From positions 51,987,652 through 52,051,651 of the forward strand of contig JASWHV010000012.1 of assembly GCA_030760725.1 (NCBI GenBank): 64,000 nucleotides of DNA, written 5' to 3'. This DNA comes from Neostapfia colusana. Taxonomy: Eukaryota > Streptophyta > Magnoliopsida > Poales > Poaceae. Shown in pieces: positions 22,501 to 34,394 of this stretch. The notes beneath the pieces are model-generated. The model was not told where the DNA came from, made no database searches, and saw nothing but the letters and a program-made list of their open reading frames with translations. A program made the translations under genes and the position numbers. Within the stretch, counting starts at the first letter, position 1. Each line of letters starts with the position of its first letter.

Positions 22501-24155
22501 ATTATGATGTTGGAATCAATTACAACTCCGGAAAGGCCAATATAGTAGCTGATGCATTGAGCCGAAAGGGAGCATGTCACCAACTCACTGTTCGGGAGCT
22601 ACCGCCTGAGCTGCGCAAGGAGTTCGAACGGTTACATCTCGGGTTCTTGAACGAGATGGAAGTGATGGAACTCAGCTCTTCGCTGGAACAAGAGATACGA
22701 AATGGCCAAGCAACGGATGAGGAAATCAAGGAGATCAAGGAAAGAATCCGACAATGCATAGAAAAGGACTTCAAGGAAGACGAGAAGGGTAAACTTTCGC
22801 TAGGGAAAAGGATTTGTGTGCCTAACGTGAAGCACACCCGCGACACGATATTAAAGGAGGCACATGACTCACCTTATTCCATACATCCCGGCTGTACAAA
22901 GATGTACAAGGACCTGAAAACTTTCTATTGGTGGGATGGTATGAAAAGGGACATAGCAGAATATGTTGCCTTATGCGACACGTGCCAACGGGTGAAGGCT
23001 GAACATCAAAAACCCGCTGGACTGTTGCAGCCATTGAAAGTGCCGAGTGGAAGTGGGAATACATCAGCATGGATTTCATCGTCGGATTGCCACGTACTCA
23101 ATCGGGTTACGACTCTATCTGGGTTATCGTGGACCGATTGACAAAAACAGCCCATTTCCTTCCCGTTAAAACCATGTACAACGTTGCACAACTAGCCGAA
23201 CTGTATATGGAGCAAATCGTATGTCGCCATGGAGTTCCAAAAACGATAGTTTCAGATCATGGTACCCAATTTACCTCTCGGTTCTGGAAGAAGCTGCATG
23301 AAGCTATGGGTACACGACTGGATTTTAGCTCCACTTATCACCCGCAGACTGATGGGCAAACTGAGAGGATAAATCAAATTTTGGAGGACATGTTGAGAGC
23401 CTGCACCTTGAAACATGGGCGCAGTTGAGATAGGAGCTTGCCGTATGCTGAGTTATCATACAATAACAGCTATCAAGCCAGCTTGAAGATGTCACCTTTC
23501 GAAGCATTGTACGGTAGATGGTGTAGAACGCCGTTGTTCTGGAATGAGACTGGAGAGAGCCAAGTGTTTGGACCCGAAGTGCTGCAAGAAGCTGAGAAGC
23601 AAGTCAAAACGATACGTGAAAGTTTGAGGCTGCTCAGTCACGACAAAAAGGTTATGCGGACAATAGGTGAAGAAGGTTGACCTTCGAAGTAGGAGACTTC
23701 GTGTACCTTAAGGTATCGCCTATCCGAGGCCAACGACCTTTCAACGTCAAAGGCAAGTTAGAACCTCGCTACATCGGGCCATTTAAGATTTTGGCAAGCG
23801 AGGAGAGGTAGCCTATCAACTAGAGCTCCCAACGCACCTCTCTGATGTGCATGACGTGTTTCACGTATGCCAACTCAAGAAGTGCTTGAGAGTACCGGAA
23901 GAACAAGTACCAATGGATGAGCTCGAGCTTCAAGAGCATCTGACCTATGTGGAGCACCCAGTCCAAATTTTGGACGTGAAGGAAAGGGTCATGAGGAGCA
24001 AAGTGATCCGTTGGTGCAAGGTACAATGGAGCCATCACACGAAAGCCGAAGCTACATGGGAGCATGAGGAAGACCTCAAGGCAGAATTCCCTCATCTGTT
24101 CTCTACTCTATCGAATCTCGAGGGCGAGATTCAGTTTAAGGGGGTAGGTTTGTAA
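19522..24155 (+). pseudogene. Element B gag-pol, broken
   Basis: After the A target duplication, B's leader resumes and gag begins with ATG at 19596 directly after CTCTCATAG. Gag to protease runs in one frame with stops at about 19845, 20017 and 20313; the zinc knuckle CFACGAAGHFASQC lies near 20614 and the protease has DSGALHSF, so the usual Thr is Leu. RT follows with a stop near 21435 and FIDDIMVYSK near 21790. RNase H and integrase are split by frameshifts near 22010, 22430 and 23050; the integrase keeps MDFIVGLP, SDHG and HPQTDGQTER. The chromodomain-like end (23847 onward, with EATWEHEED) reads through the polypurine tract into the LTR before its stop. It is similar to A and C but not identical to either. 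Confidence 0.92.
24135..24150 (+). other. Polypurine tract of element B
   Basis: TTTAAGGGGGTAGG directly before TGTAACACT of the 3' LTR. Confidence 0.75.
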
Positions 24156-24299
24156 CACTCTCAATTTCATATCCATGCATTTCATATAGAGAAACATTAT
24201 AAAAGAAGCAGAAACGGAGAAAGAATAATAAAGATAGCCGAAAAGAGCCAAATCCAGTTCGCCGAGGAGCGCCGTCGACACTTCCCGCGGCCTGCTGGC

Positions 24300-24985
24300 C
24301 ACATAGCGCCTTCGGAGCTCATCCCTGCGGAGGGGGTGAGGTCCGACACTGCTGGCCACGTGGCAGGCTCGGAGCTCGCCTCTGCAAAAGGGGCAAGGTC
24401 CGGCCCCGCTGGACACGTGGCGCCTTCGGAGCTCACCTCGGAGGAGAGGCGAGGTCCGACCCCGCGGGACACGTGTCACCCTCGGAGCTCGCCTCTGAGA
24501 GGTCCGGCCCCACTGGACACGTGTTGCATTCGGAGCTAGTCTCTGCGGAGAAGCGAGGCCCAGCCCCGTGGGATACGTGTTGTCCTCGGAGCTCACCTCC
24601 GAGGAGAAGAGAGGTCCGACACTGCTGGACACGTATCGTCCTCAGCGCTTACCTCTGAGGAGATGGGAGGTCCGACACTGCTGGACACGTCTCATCCTCG
24701 GAGCTCATCTCCAAGGAGAAGGGAGGTCCAACACTGCTGGACACGTGGCACTTTCGGAGCTCACCTCTGAGGAGAGGGGAGGTCCGGCACTGACACTTGG
24801 CGCACGCGGAGCTCGCCTCTGAGGAGAGGGGAGGTCCCGCCCACCAGACTTGTGGCGCATGCGGAGCTCCCCTCTGAGGAGAGGGGAGGTCCCGCCCGCT
24901 AGACACGCGGCACAACCGGGGCCCGCCTTTCAGGAAAAGGAGGCCCGGCCCCCGCTGGACACGTGGAACCTCCGGAGCTTACCCC
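24300..24985 (+). repeat. Tandem array of about 56-bp units, B 3' LTR
   Basis: The box CGGAGCTC or a close variant recurs at 24313, 24370, 24427, 24483, 24531, 24587, 24643, 24699, 24755, 24807, 24862, about 24914 and about 24970: 13 units, spacing mostly 52-57. Each unit also has a GACACGTG(G/T) box, often a perfect G-box CACGTG, and short inverted pairs such as CGGAG/CTCCG. It lies 200-900 bases upstream of TATA. The reading frames it creates on both strands are repeat artefacts. Confidence 0.92.
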
Positions 24986-25178
24986 TGCGGAGGTGACGAG
25001 ATCCAAAGAGGTTTTTCTCCTGTGCGAGCGGGAATACCCGGTACTGAGGAAATCGACACGATTTCTTCCACGCGCTACCACACCCAAATCAATTGAAGAT
25101 AAGTTGTTAAGATCCAAAACAAATTGAATAGGACTCTTATTTAAAATCCAATTGGAGTAGGACTCTTCTTTTACCCTT

Positions 25179-25187
25179 TATAAATAG
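25179..25187 (+). promoter_or_regulatory. TATA box of element B LTR
   Basis: TATAAATAG followed by AACCC, matching the D and D' LTRs. Confidence 0.7.
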
Positions 25188-25743
25188 AACCCGAAAACCC
25201 CCTTGGCTGTAACACCTTTCCAAGTCGACAACTTAGAGGCCCTAGCCCCCAACTCACCGAGTTAACCCCCTTCGCTGGAGTTCAGCCACCGGTGAGACCG
25301 CCGACGAGCCCTGTCACGCTCGCCGTCGCCGGAAGAGAGCCGACGATCTGTCCTGCTGCCATTGCTAGGAGGAAGGCCCTGCCAGCAAAGAGAAGTGAGG
25401 TAGGTCTTCGTTACAATCTTACAACATCGTCGCGATTTATTCGCATCTGTTTTCTTCGAACAGAAGTTTTTTCGTGTGGACAGATCACGTGTTGATAGGT
25501 TTTTTATGGTGAAATTGATCTAGATCTTGAGTCAAGATCATCACCACGTACAAACTTGATCCTTACACCCTTGTTCACCATAATACCCCATGCAAGCTCA
25601 TTAAAACTTGCAAGAACACGTACAAACTTGTTTAATAAAACAGCACCATAGGATTTGCATCCATCTACACAATTGCATCTTGAGTAAAGTTTGTGCATGA
25701 TGTTTGATTGCTATAAATCTTGTATGTGCTTGATCGTGAGTAG

Positions 25744-25827
25744 AAGGACAAGATCAGGGAGCCATCTACGAAGGACTATAACACCAAGACTTCAAGATAC
25801 GTGAGCAACAAAAGCCATAGGAATAAG
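25744..25827 (+). pseudogene. Leader ORF exon 2 in B LTR, broken
   Basis: Same 84-base length, acceptor (GTGAGTAG) and GC donor (AAG|GCAAGTG) as the D' copy, but two in-frame stops (TAA, TAG). The terminal exon at 27016-27056 also has a TGA. The LTR keeps the layout but not the reading frame. Confidence 0.45.
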
Positions 25828-28800
25828 GCAAGTGCCCCTTGACCATATTGATCCCATGTTTTGAAACTGTATTGTTTGCGAAAATGTGTATGCTTGAGTC
25901 AACTTGATGGGATACCCTTTTATAGGAGTTTACTAGTTTTGTTAACCGTCCTTGTCACTGGGAAAGTTGATGAGTCGGGTATGATCGTTTTTCCTTTTTG
26001 CTTCGCTAATCTACGGGATATGGGAAGCCGAGATAGAACATGTCTAAGTACTGCACTCATATGAATAATGATAATGAGAATTTGATGATGATGATGATGA
26101 TGAACATGGATCTGCGGAGATCTAGGCAAGCTTGGTTCGTGGATGTGGTAGAATTAGATGGTGGTTTACTTGCCGTAGATCTAAGGACCGGTTCATGCGA
26201 GCACATTCCAGGAAAACAGTGCCACCACAAGGCCAAATATGGGTGCGGCTTAGCTGACTAATTAGGTAAGTTGCTAGATTGTTATGGACCGTGGAAGGCA
26301 CGGGGAATGGGAGTCGAGAGAGGACTGCCTTGGGAACTGCATGGCACAAGAGGGGGCCGTAGGTGGGAGAATGGTGATTCGAGCCTGCTGGTGAAACCTT
26401 AGTGAGTCCATATATCTAGTAGCCCCTTTGTAAAATCTATTTTGTGATCTCTTGGCCATACACCGACGGTTGTGTACTGGTACAATGGAGGTTCTGCAGT
26501 CGCCGACGGGTGACGAAATCACAAACTTGTGGATAAAGTTGTGCCACCTCTGCAGAGTGTAAAACTATCATGATAGCCGTGCTTCCGGTCACAGGCGCCT
26601 GGCCAACTTCCATGATTAGTGGGAAAACTCTGGATGGTTATTGGTATGGGTATGGTTTTGGTCATGAAGATTTGGTTCCGGGACTGTTGAGTCATGACAA
26701 TGAGTTTTGGTTTTCGGTCATGAGATTATGAGATGGTTATTATGAGCATGCGATAAAGTTGAGAAAGATTAATGGCTGGATGAGACATGATAAGTGGTAA
26801 ACTATGATGGAGGTATGTTGCTGTTTTAATTGGATATATGTTGGGGATTAAATTCACTTAAAGATATTTGCTTTTTTTATCATGTTTGTGAAATAAACTT
26901 TGCTTTCTGCAATGAGCCTTTTTATTCCTACCTTGCTGTAAGCTACATGTCATACTTTTTCCGCACTTACTAAGTACGACATATACTCACCCTTGCATTA
27001 TCATACAAACATCAGCAATATGAGAAGAGTACTTCGAGAATCATGTGCAGTACTAGGCGTGCGAACTACCGTCAACTTGCCTGTGGTGTTGAAGATGGAG
27101 CCGCTGCTGTTTAGTTGCTTCCTCTATCGTTTAGAGACTTCCGCTGCTAGAATAAGTTAGAGACTTCCGCTGCAAGAATAAGTTAGAGATTGATGTAATA
27201 AAGTACTTAAACCCTATTATTCGTGATTATATTCTGAATTCAGGTTGTGGATTACATGTGTATGTGTGATGAACATCCTGGGCACACATAAGTATTAGCT
27301 GGGTTCCGTGTTTTACGGGACCGGGCGTCACACCTTTACGTCCAAGATTTTGATGGGGTATTCAGTGTACGTCAGGTCCTCTTGAAGCTCTATCTCATCC
27401 ATCGGTACTTGTTCTTACGGTATTCTTAGGCACTTCTTGAGCTGGGATACGTGAAATACGTCATGCACGTAGGAGATGTGCGTTGGCAGCTCTAGTTTAT
27501 AGGCTACCTCCCATCGCTTGCTTAGAATCTTGAATGGACCGATGTAGCAAGGCGCTAACTTGCCTTTGACGTTGAACCGTCGTTGGCCTCGGATAGGCAA
27601 CACCTTAAGATACATGAAGTCTACAACTACGAATGTCAAACTCCATCGCCTACTGTCCGCATAGCCCTTATGTCGTGACTAAGCGGCCTTCAACTTTTCA
27701 CGTATCGTTTGGACTTGCTTTTCGGTGTCTTGCAGCACTTTGGGTCCAAATACTTGGCTTTCTACGGTCTCATTCTAGAACAGTGGTGTCCTACACCGTC
27801 TACTGTATAGTGCCTCGAAGGGTGACATTTTCAAGCTGGCTTGTTAACTGTTTTTGTACGAGAATTCAGCATATGGTAAGCTCTTATCCCAACCACGCCC
27901 ATGTTTCAAGGCCCAAGCTCTCAACATGTCTTCCAAAATCTGTTTTGTTCTCTCAGTTTGCCCGTCGGTTTGTGGGTGATATGCGGAGCTGAAATTCAAC
28001 CGTGTTCCCATGGCTTCATGCAGCTTCTTCCAGAACCTAGAGGTAAATTGAGAATCTTGATTTGAAACTATCCTCTTCAGAACTCCGTGGCAACACACGA
28101 TCTGTTCCATATACAGCTCGGCTAATTGTGCCACGGTGTATTTGGCTCTAACCGGAATGAAAAGGGCTGTTTTGTCAATCAGTCCACGATAACACAAATA
28201 GAGTCGTAGCCGGACTGAGTACGTGGCAACCCGACTATGAAATCCATGCTGATGTATTCCCACTTCCACTCGGGTACTTTCAATGGCTGCAATAATCCAG
28301 TGGGTCTTAGATGTTCGGCCTTCACCCGTTGGCACGTGTCGCATAAGGAAACATTTTCAGTGATATCCCTTTTCATACCATCCCACCAATAGCAAGTTTT
28401 CAGGTCCTTGTACATATTTGTACAGCCGGGGTGTATGGAATAAGGTGAGTCATGTGCCTCCTTTAGTATCGTGTCGCGGATGTGCTTCACGTTAGGCACA
28501 CAAATCCTTCCTCGCTTTTTGAATACACCATGATATCGTCGATGAAAACCATGATGAAATTGTCCAAGTACTCCATTAATACCTTATTCATGACTTACAT
28601 AAAGTATGCGGGTGCATTCGTCAACCCAAAAGACATAACGGTATACTCATACGAACCATACCGTGTTCGAAAGGCAGTTTCTGGTATGTCAGAGGGCTTA
28701 ATCTTCAGCTGGAAGTATCCCGACCGAAGATCAATCCTGGAGAAAATTCGGGCACCCTTCATTTGATCGAATAGGTCCTCTATGTGGGGCAGCGGGTATT

Positions 28801-29656
28801 TATTCTTGATCGTCACCTTGTTGAGAGACCTATTGTTCACGCACACCCTTTGGATTCCATCTTTCTTGTCTATGAAGGGCACGGGGGCTCCCCACGGTGA
28901 CGAGCTTGGGCGTATAAAACCCTTATCAAGCTGCTCCTGAATTTTCTTCTTGAGCTCCACTATTTCACTAGCAGGCATCCTATATGGCCTCTTCGCTATA
29001 GGTGCAGTTCCGGGTACTAAATCAACGGCAAATTCAATGTCCCGGTCAGGTGGCATACCTGGATGTTCTTCCGGGAACACATCTGAATATTCTCGACCAC
29101 CAGAATGCTTTCCAGTGTCGCTTCTTCGATGTGGTTCATCACTGCCTTCTCGGTTGCAGGTTAGGCTGCCTCAAACTCAATTTGAGTACCGTGCTCACTC
29201 ATCAATTGAACGATTCTCTGAGCAAATTGAATCACTCCGTTGTGCTTGCTTAACCAGTCCATTACAAGTATTATAGTAACCCCTTGGGAATCCAAGACGA
29301 TAAGGTTGGCAAGAAAGTCTACCCCCCTTATATTCAGGCTTACTTCTGAACATGCTATATTTGTAGGAGCTAGAATTCAGATTTGAAAGAAGCGATTTCC
29401 CAACTACATTCATCAAGGTGTATGAACTAAGCAACTTCTTTCATTAATATCAGCCTATATGAGGATGTGAACATGTGCCGAAGCATCTCACAACTCTCTA
29501 CTATGTGTGGATGTGGACATTCGCCGAAGCGTCCCACAACTCACACCCAAACATGCAAACATAAGTAATCGTCACAAAAGTTCAGCGCATCACTCTTATT
29601 CAAATACTACAATCTAAGCGTTCTTATTACAACTTTATTCAATAGGGAACCTAAAC

Positions 29657-30603
29657 TTAATCGTGAGAACCTGTGCTGTTCTCGCCGTGGGACAGGGGTG
29701 GTCTATACATTGGTGCACGCCAAGGTGATTCAGCAATCCATGTAGAGATAGATGACGCTGCAGGTGCTCCATTTTTTCCCGCGTTGGCACGAGTCTCCTT
29801 TTGTTTTTCCAGCAAGTACAGCTTCTTGCGGAGGTAGCGGATCTCTTTTTGTGTACTTGCATAGTGGTTCCCTAACTCCACGAGCAACCTATGAGACTTG
29901 TCAGAAGCTTAGGGGTTGGAAAGAGCTCCTTCATGGGGTCCAATAATATCACTTGTACCACTCTTCCGATACATGTGCAGCTCAAAGGTAGTGTTCTCAA
30001 GCTGCTCACGGAAAGCGTAGCACAGTCCGGTGAGTGCATCCCATGCAGTGTCATCAATAGCTTCTACCCTTGTAGCTCTCCATGTTGGTCTAAAGTGCCG
30101 CGTGAAAACCCTACCATTAGATAGGATGGCTACCTCAGCTTTCCACTCATCATGTCCGAGAAGAGGGGCTTTCTCGAGGAGATACTCCGGTTATAGGCTG
30201 CAGCAAACCAGGAACTCTCTAAGCTCCTTGGATTTGTGTCCTCCTTCCATCCCGTCGGACTAGAATTCTTGAACTGAATGGTTGACCCGTTCATCACCTT
30301 CATTCACGGCCCTAGCAGGGGGTCCTCAGATTCATCTCCTTCCGACATAGCTTCATGAGGCTCTGCTGGGTGTAAGCCCGCGTGAAATTTCTCTTGAGGT
30401 GCGCACCAATGCTGCGTCTCTTGTGGATCATCTTCCATGTCGTCTTCAATTGGTTCCACCTCTTCTGGATCCTCTTCCTCATGCATAGAGCTACTGACTT
30501 CATCTTCCTCACTAGGTTCCATCTTCACCTCCTTCCAATACAGTCCATCAGATACCTCGATGGGGTTAAGTAAGCTCTCGAGGGGTGGTGGACGAGTTCT
30601 CAT
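29657..30603 (-). pseudogene. Element C extra ORF upstream of gag, broken
   Basis: The frame starts at ATG 30603 and encodes an acidic N-terminus (EEEDPEEVEPIEDD); a TAG stops it at 30304. Further down, in shifted frames, is a block WRATRVEAIDDTAWDALT with downstream MYRKSG, matching element A's CRATQVDAEKDVTWEAIT and RESG. A Lys/Glu/Leu-rich coiled-coil-like segment follows near 29800 (KEIRYLRKKLYLLEKQK). Frameshifts and stops show it is inactive here. Confidence 0.65.
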
Positions 30604-30872
30604 GTGTGTTGTGCTCCTAGTGACCCATATCTATAAATAAGACATGAGAATATTTAGAGAAGAAGGAAATAACTCAAAAATATTAGAAGCTATGAAGCAA
30701 GAAAAACAGGAGGTATGGCTGTCCAAAAGAAAGTAAGAAAGAGAGGATTAAAATAGCACTTTGCGGTGGCTGAATTGACAAGTAAAGTGCACCAGCAAGC
30801 AATTTTTAAAAATAGGAGTTTAGAGGGGTGTTCCTATGTGTTTTAGAGTACCTAGGCTTGTGTCCTACGGTC

Positions 30873-30890
30873 AATGTGTCTCTGATTCCA
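30873..30890 (-). other. Primer binding site of element C, variant
   Basis: The minus strand reads TGGAATCAGAGACACATT, three bases from the LTR. It differs from the usual TGGTATCAGAGC at two positions. Confidence 0.7.
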
Positions 30891-31161
30891 ATTTGTGACA
30901 CCCGGTTCCGAAAATGAACCAAGTGAATGCAGATGTGTGCCCAGGATGTTCATCACACATACACATATATTCCACGAACTGAAATTCAGAACATAACCAT
31001 GTACGAATAATGTTTAAAGACTTTATTACATTGACTCAATGTCTCACTCATGAATATCTAAATTATTCTAGCAGCGGAAGACTGTAAACGACAGCGGAAA
31101 ATGACTAAGATGACAGGGCTCCACTCCGACTCCACAGGCATGTTGACGGTAGTGCGCACTT

Positions 31162-31202
31162 CTAGTACTCCACCTGTTACTTGAAATATTCTTCTCCTGT
31201 AG
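31162..31202 (-). pseudogene. Leader ORF terminal exon in C LTR, broken
   Basis: This is 41 bases, the same length as in B and D, and starts ATGEEYFK before an internal TAA. The acceptor AG is CG in this copy. Confidence 0.35.
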
Positions 31203-32394
31203 CGGATGTATATGTGAGAATGCAAGGGTGAGTACATGTCGTACTCAGCAAGTGCAGTAAAAGTATGACATGTAGCTTACAACAAGGCAGGGAATAAAGA
31301 GGCTCATTGCAGCAAGCAAATTTTATTTCACAAACATGGTAAAAACAACAGTTATTTCTAAGTGAGTTAAATCCTATCATAACCAAGTTAATCATTAGGA
31401 TTCCTTCATCATAATTCACCATATATCAAGTCTCAACAAGCCATTGATCTTTCTCAAGTTCATATAATACTCATAATTATACATAATCATCTCATTTTCA
31501 TATAGCCGAAGCATAACTCATTTTCATGGCCTAAAACAGTCCCAAAACAAATCCCAATGGCCACACAACAACCACACCAAATAACCATCCAAAGTTTTGC
31601 CTCGAATCATGGAAGTTGGCCAGGTGCTTGTAACCGGAAGCATGACTATCATGATAGTTTTACACTCTGCAGAGGTGGCACCACTTTACCCACAAGTTCG
31701 TGATTTCGTCACCCGTCGGCGACTAGAAAGAACCTCCATTATACCAGTACACAACCGTCGGTATATGGCCAAGAGATCATAAAATAACCTTTACAAAGGG
31801 GCTACTAGGATGTACGAACCCAGTGAGGTTTCGTCGGCAGGCTCGAATATCTATTCTCCCACCCACGGGCCCCCTCTTGTGCCATGCAATTCCCAGGGCA
31901 GTCCTTCTCGACTCTCATTCCCCACACCATCCAACGGTCCATAACAAGCTAGCAACACACCTAATTAGTCAGCTAAGCTGCACCCATATTTGGCCTTGTG
32001 GTGACACTGTTTTCCTGGCATGTGCTCGCATGAATCGATCCTTAGATCTACGGCAAGTAAACCACCATCTCATTCAGCAACATCCACAAACCAAGCTTGC
32101 CTAGATATCCCCAATTCCATGCTCATTAACATCATCAAGTTATCATTATCTTTATTCTCATGAGTGCAGTATCTAAACAAGTCTTATTTCAGCTTCCCGT
32201 ATCCTGTAAGATAAGCGAAGCAAAATGGAAAAACAACCATACCCGACTCATCAACTTTCCCGGCGACTAGGATGGTTAACAAAACTAGTAAACTCCTATA
32301 AAAGAGTGTCCCATCAAGTTGACACAAGCATACAAGTTTTCGCAAGCAAAAAAGTTTCAAAATCATGGGATCAATATGGTCAAGGGGCACTTGC

Positions 32395-32478
32395 CTTGCT
32401 CCCGTGGTTCGTGTTGCTCAAGCATCTTGATGTCTTGGTGCTGTAGCTCCTCGTAGAAGACCTCTTGAGTGTGTCATT
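32395..32478 (-). CDS. Candidate LTR leader ORF, exon 2 (C LTR)
   Basis: This is 84 bases between TCAATAG and AAG|GCAAGTG. The first full codon is TGA where D has GGA; the rest is open and contains EVFYEELQHQDIKMLEQ, matching D' (VYDELQQQRF). This shows the exon predates the split of the C and D families. Confidence 0.4.
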
Positions 32479-32910
32479 CTATTGATGACCACGCACATAC
32501 AAAATTTACAGCAATCAGTTATCATGCAAAAACTTTACTCAAGATGCAATGAGGTGGATGAATGCAATTCCTATGGTGCATAATGCCCAACAAGAACATA
32601 ATAACTTTAAATAAACATGGATTGGGTGGTGTACTTACAGACAATTCCATTATGAAGTAGAGGATGAGACGACGAACTTGATGATGAAGCCGATGTTGAT
32701 GTATGTGTAATGAGCGGTCGTGAGAGTGCACTTCCAAGAAACCTGACCATCGGCACCTGTGCAGGCCTTCAGATCACAGGCGTCGGTTCGGAGACACCGC
32801 TTTCCCTTAGTTTGTTGCAAGGTAAATGAAGGGACGACAGGATAGAAAACGGCAGTGCAAGAAATGTTTAGATATGAGCCGAGTTTAGTGTGTTTTTTCT
32901 AGTATCCTCC

Positions 32911-32917
32911 TTTTATA
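32911..32917 (-). promoter_or_regulatory. TATA box of element C LTR
   Basis: TATAAAA on the minus strand, about 360 bases from the assigned LTR start. Confidence 0.6.
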
Positions 32918-33273
32918 CGGAGTCAACCAATCTCTTTGAATTTGATTTATCATTATTTAAGAAAACAGCCCCCTAAAATCTTTTAACGTGCAACTAATAG
33001 GAGCAATAAGGGCATAATACACATTAAAATTGTGCAATTATGCTCCTAATTATTCCTCATGATGAGACCAGTAATGGAGAATAAAGCATAATAAATCTCC
33101 GCAATTATGCTTTCAATTAATCCTCAAGATGGGAGCACTAAAGGAGCATAATGCACAATAAACACGCCCAATTACTCCTCATGTTGATGTGGCAGTCTAG
33201 GTTTTGATAGAGTATCCATTTACACGTGTTGTAGAAAATAAAACTGCTTAATAGAACAAAATTCGTCACGACA

Positions 33274-34394
33274 CGATCGCACCTCGTAGCAAGTCACAAG
33301 TCACGCGTTGAACACCTCGTGTGTGTTCATGTCCATAGCAGCCTCCTAGTCCCTTATTATTCTCATCCTGAGAACCACTCAAAGGACCACTATATTTATT
33401 GAGGTACATCTACCTAGATGGACAATGTGATACTGAAGTCCCATGCCACCTCTACACACCAGTTTGGCGTTTCCATCAAGATATTTGGTCCACATAAATC
33501 AATCCATGAATAGATTGCTTCCTTTAGAGGCAAAATTCCTACATGACCTATTTTGCTGCATGATTCTATCCAATTCAATTTGTGCATTGCCTGAAAGCTC
33601 AACCTGACACCTATTAAAGTTTTCTCGAACGCGCAAGACAATTACACTTCATTTCATTAAGAAGAACAATAGAATATAAGGGTGTGAACCCTACCTAGAA
33701 CACACCCAAAGCAAACTGTTCAGAAGACCAGAAACCTCAGGCAGGCGACCTCTAACCGAATCTATTAGATGAAAGTGGCAATTTACTGAATAATTCCATT
33801 AAAGATTGGTAAAAAGCAAAAGCGATAAGCACCGGTAGAATATTTGGACGAACAAATCACACGTACAGATTTGTAGGCATAGGAAGCGCTGAATGTGTTG
33901 CCGCAGGCGTGATGAGTTGCTGCAGGCATTGGTGGTGACAATGGGCAGCAGCGCTCAATCTCGGCGGTAGGCGACCCGTGGTGAAGAACGCAAGCAGTCG
34001 CATGGAGCGCTTCCTAAAAACCTTATTCGCCCTATCCCGGTGCAGGATCGCAAGAGCAAGAGGTTCCGGAAAACTGCTCTCCCGATCGTCCGTGCACGCT
34101 GGCGCTCGGGATGGAGTTGACTACAACGGCGGCGCAAAGAATTCAAACATGGAATAGATGGGATCGTAGTGTGCGTGGCAAGGCGAGCGAGGAGGAGCAC
34201 GCGTGGGCCACTCCTCTTCTCACTCACTCAATGAGCAAAATAACAACCTCCCTTATATATGGGGTTTCCACCCCTTGAACTTCCCATGTGGGATTAACCA
34301 ATTAGAACCACTCTCTCTTGCACTAATGGGCCTTTGAGATTTATTTGGGATTATTACAGAATTTCTTTAATAAGGCCTAGCCCAAATTCCAACA
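33274..34394 (-). repeat. Element G: copia 3' LTR (left edge uncertain)
   Basis: In minus sense it begins TGTTGGAATTTGGGC at 34394, right after a CTGGTGGTAGAT purine-rich tract, as copia LTRs do. A TATATAAG box lies at 34261-34253, followed by a GC-rich leader (34225-33955). The left part abuts C's LTR; C probably inserted into this LTR, so the rest would have lain beyond C and been lost. Confidence 0.65.

Larger units (their letters stand above)
24151..27332 (+). repeat. Element B 3' LTR
   Basis: This is a 3182-bp LTR, TGTAACACT to GGGCGTCACA. It contains the tandem array (24300-24985), TATA box (25179-25187), leader exons (25744-25827 and 27016-27056, both with stops in this copy), an (ATG)n run near 26083-26102 and the palindrome pair (26548-26557 and 26565-26576). 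To the right lies the interior of element C, cut inside its chromodomain, so B had inserted into C. Confidence 0.9.
27333..30893 (-). pseudogene. Element C internal region: extra ORF remnant and deleted gag-pol
   Basis: In minus sense, after the primer site and leader comes a broken extra ORF (30603 to about 29657), then leader sequence resembling B's. Almost all of gag is missing: the sequence passes from leader near 29420 to the end of the protease. RT is present from about 29080 (EEHPGMPPDRD) through the RTRYGSYEYTVM region to FIDDIMVYSK near 28530, then jumps to RICVPNVKH at the start of integrase, so the end of RT and all RNase H are deleted. Integrase continues to about 27850 with HPQTDGQTER and a frameshift near 28180. 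The chromodomain region is cut at 27333 by B's 3' LTR. It could only move with proteins supplied by relatives. Confidence 0.88.
30894..33273 (-). repeat. Element C 5' LTR
   Basis: The inner end (GGTGTCACA in element sense) is clear at 30894. The outer end is placed at 33273 (TGTCGTGACG in element sense) only because it gives a TG start; the true edge could be anywhere from 33270 to 33300. The LTR has TATAAAA at 32917-32911, leader exons (32478-32395, 31202-31162) and the palindrome pair (31646-31657, 31665-31674). It lacks the 56-bp array of B and D. Its U5 part is clearly related to the B and D LTRs. Confidence 0.75.

Noticed and set aside
24108..24915. Open frames on both strands with repeated GHV/SEL or RTCPAG-like words over the LTR arrays (also near 3000-3500 and 38730-39610)
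   Set aside because: They are translations of the 56-bp tandem array in several frames and on both strands; frame and length differ between the three LTRs, so they are repeat artefacts and not proteins.
24300..24985. Regularly spaced repeats resembling a CRISPR array
   Set aside because: The units are imperfect, there are no unique spacers between identical repeats, and they sit in the U3 of a plant LTR.
33270..33300. Exact outer edge of element C's LTR
   Set aside because: Several TG-type starts are possible on the minus strand and the other LTR of C is missing, so I give an approximate edge and claim no target duplicate.
33955..34227. 90-codon minus-strand frame in the copia LTR
   Set aside because: Lies just downstream of the LTR TATA box as leader sequence; no domain and no second copy to compare.
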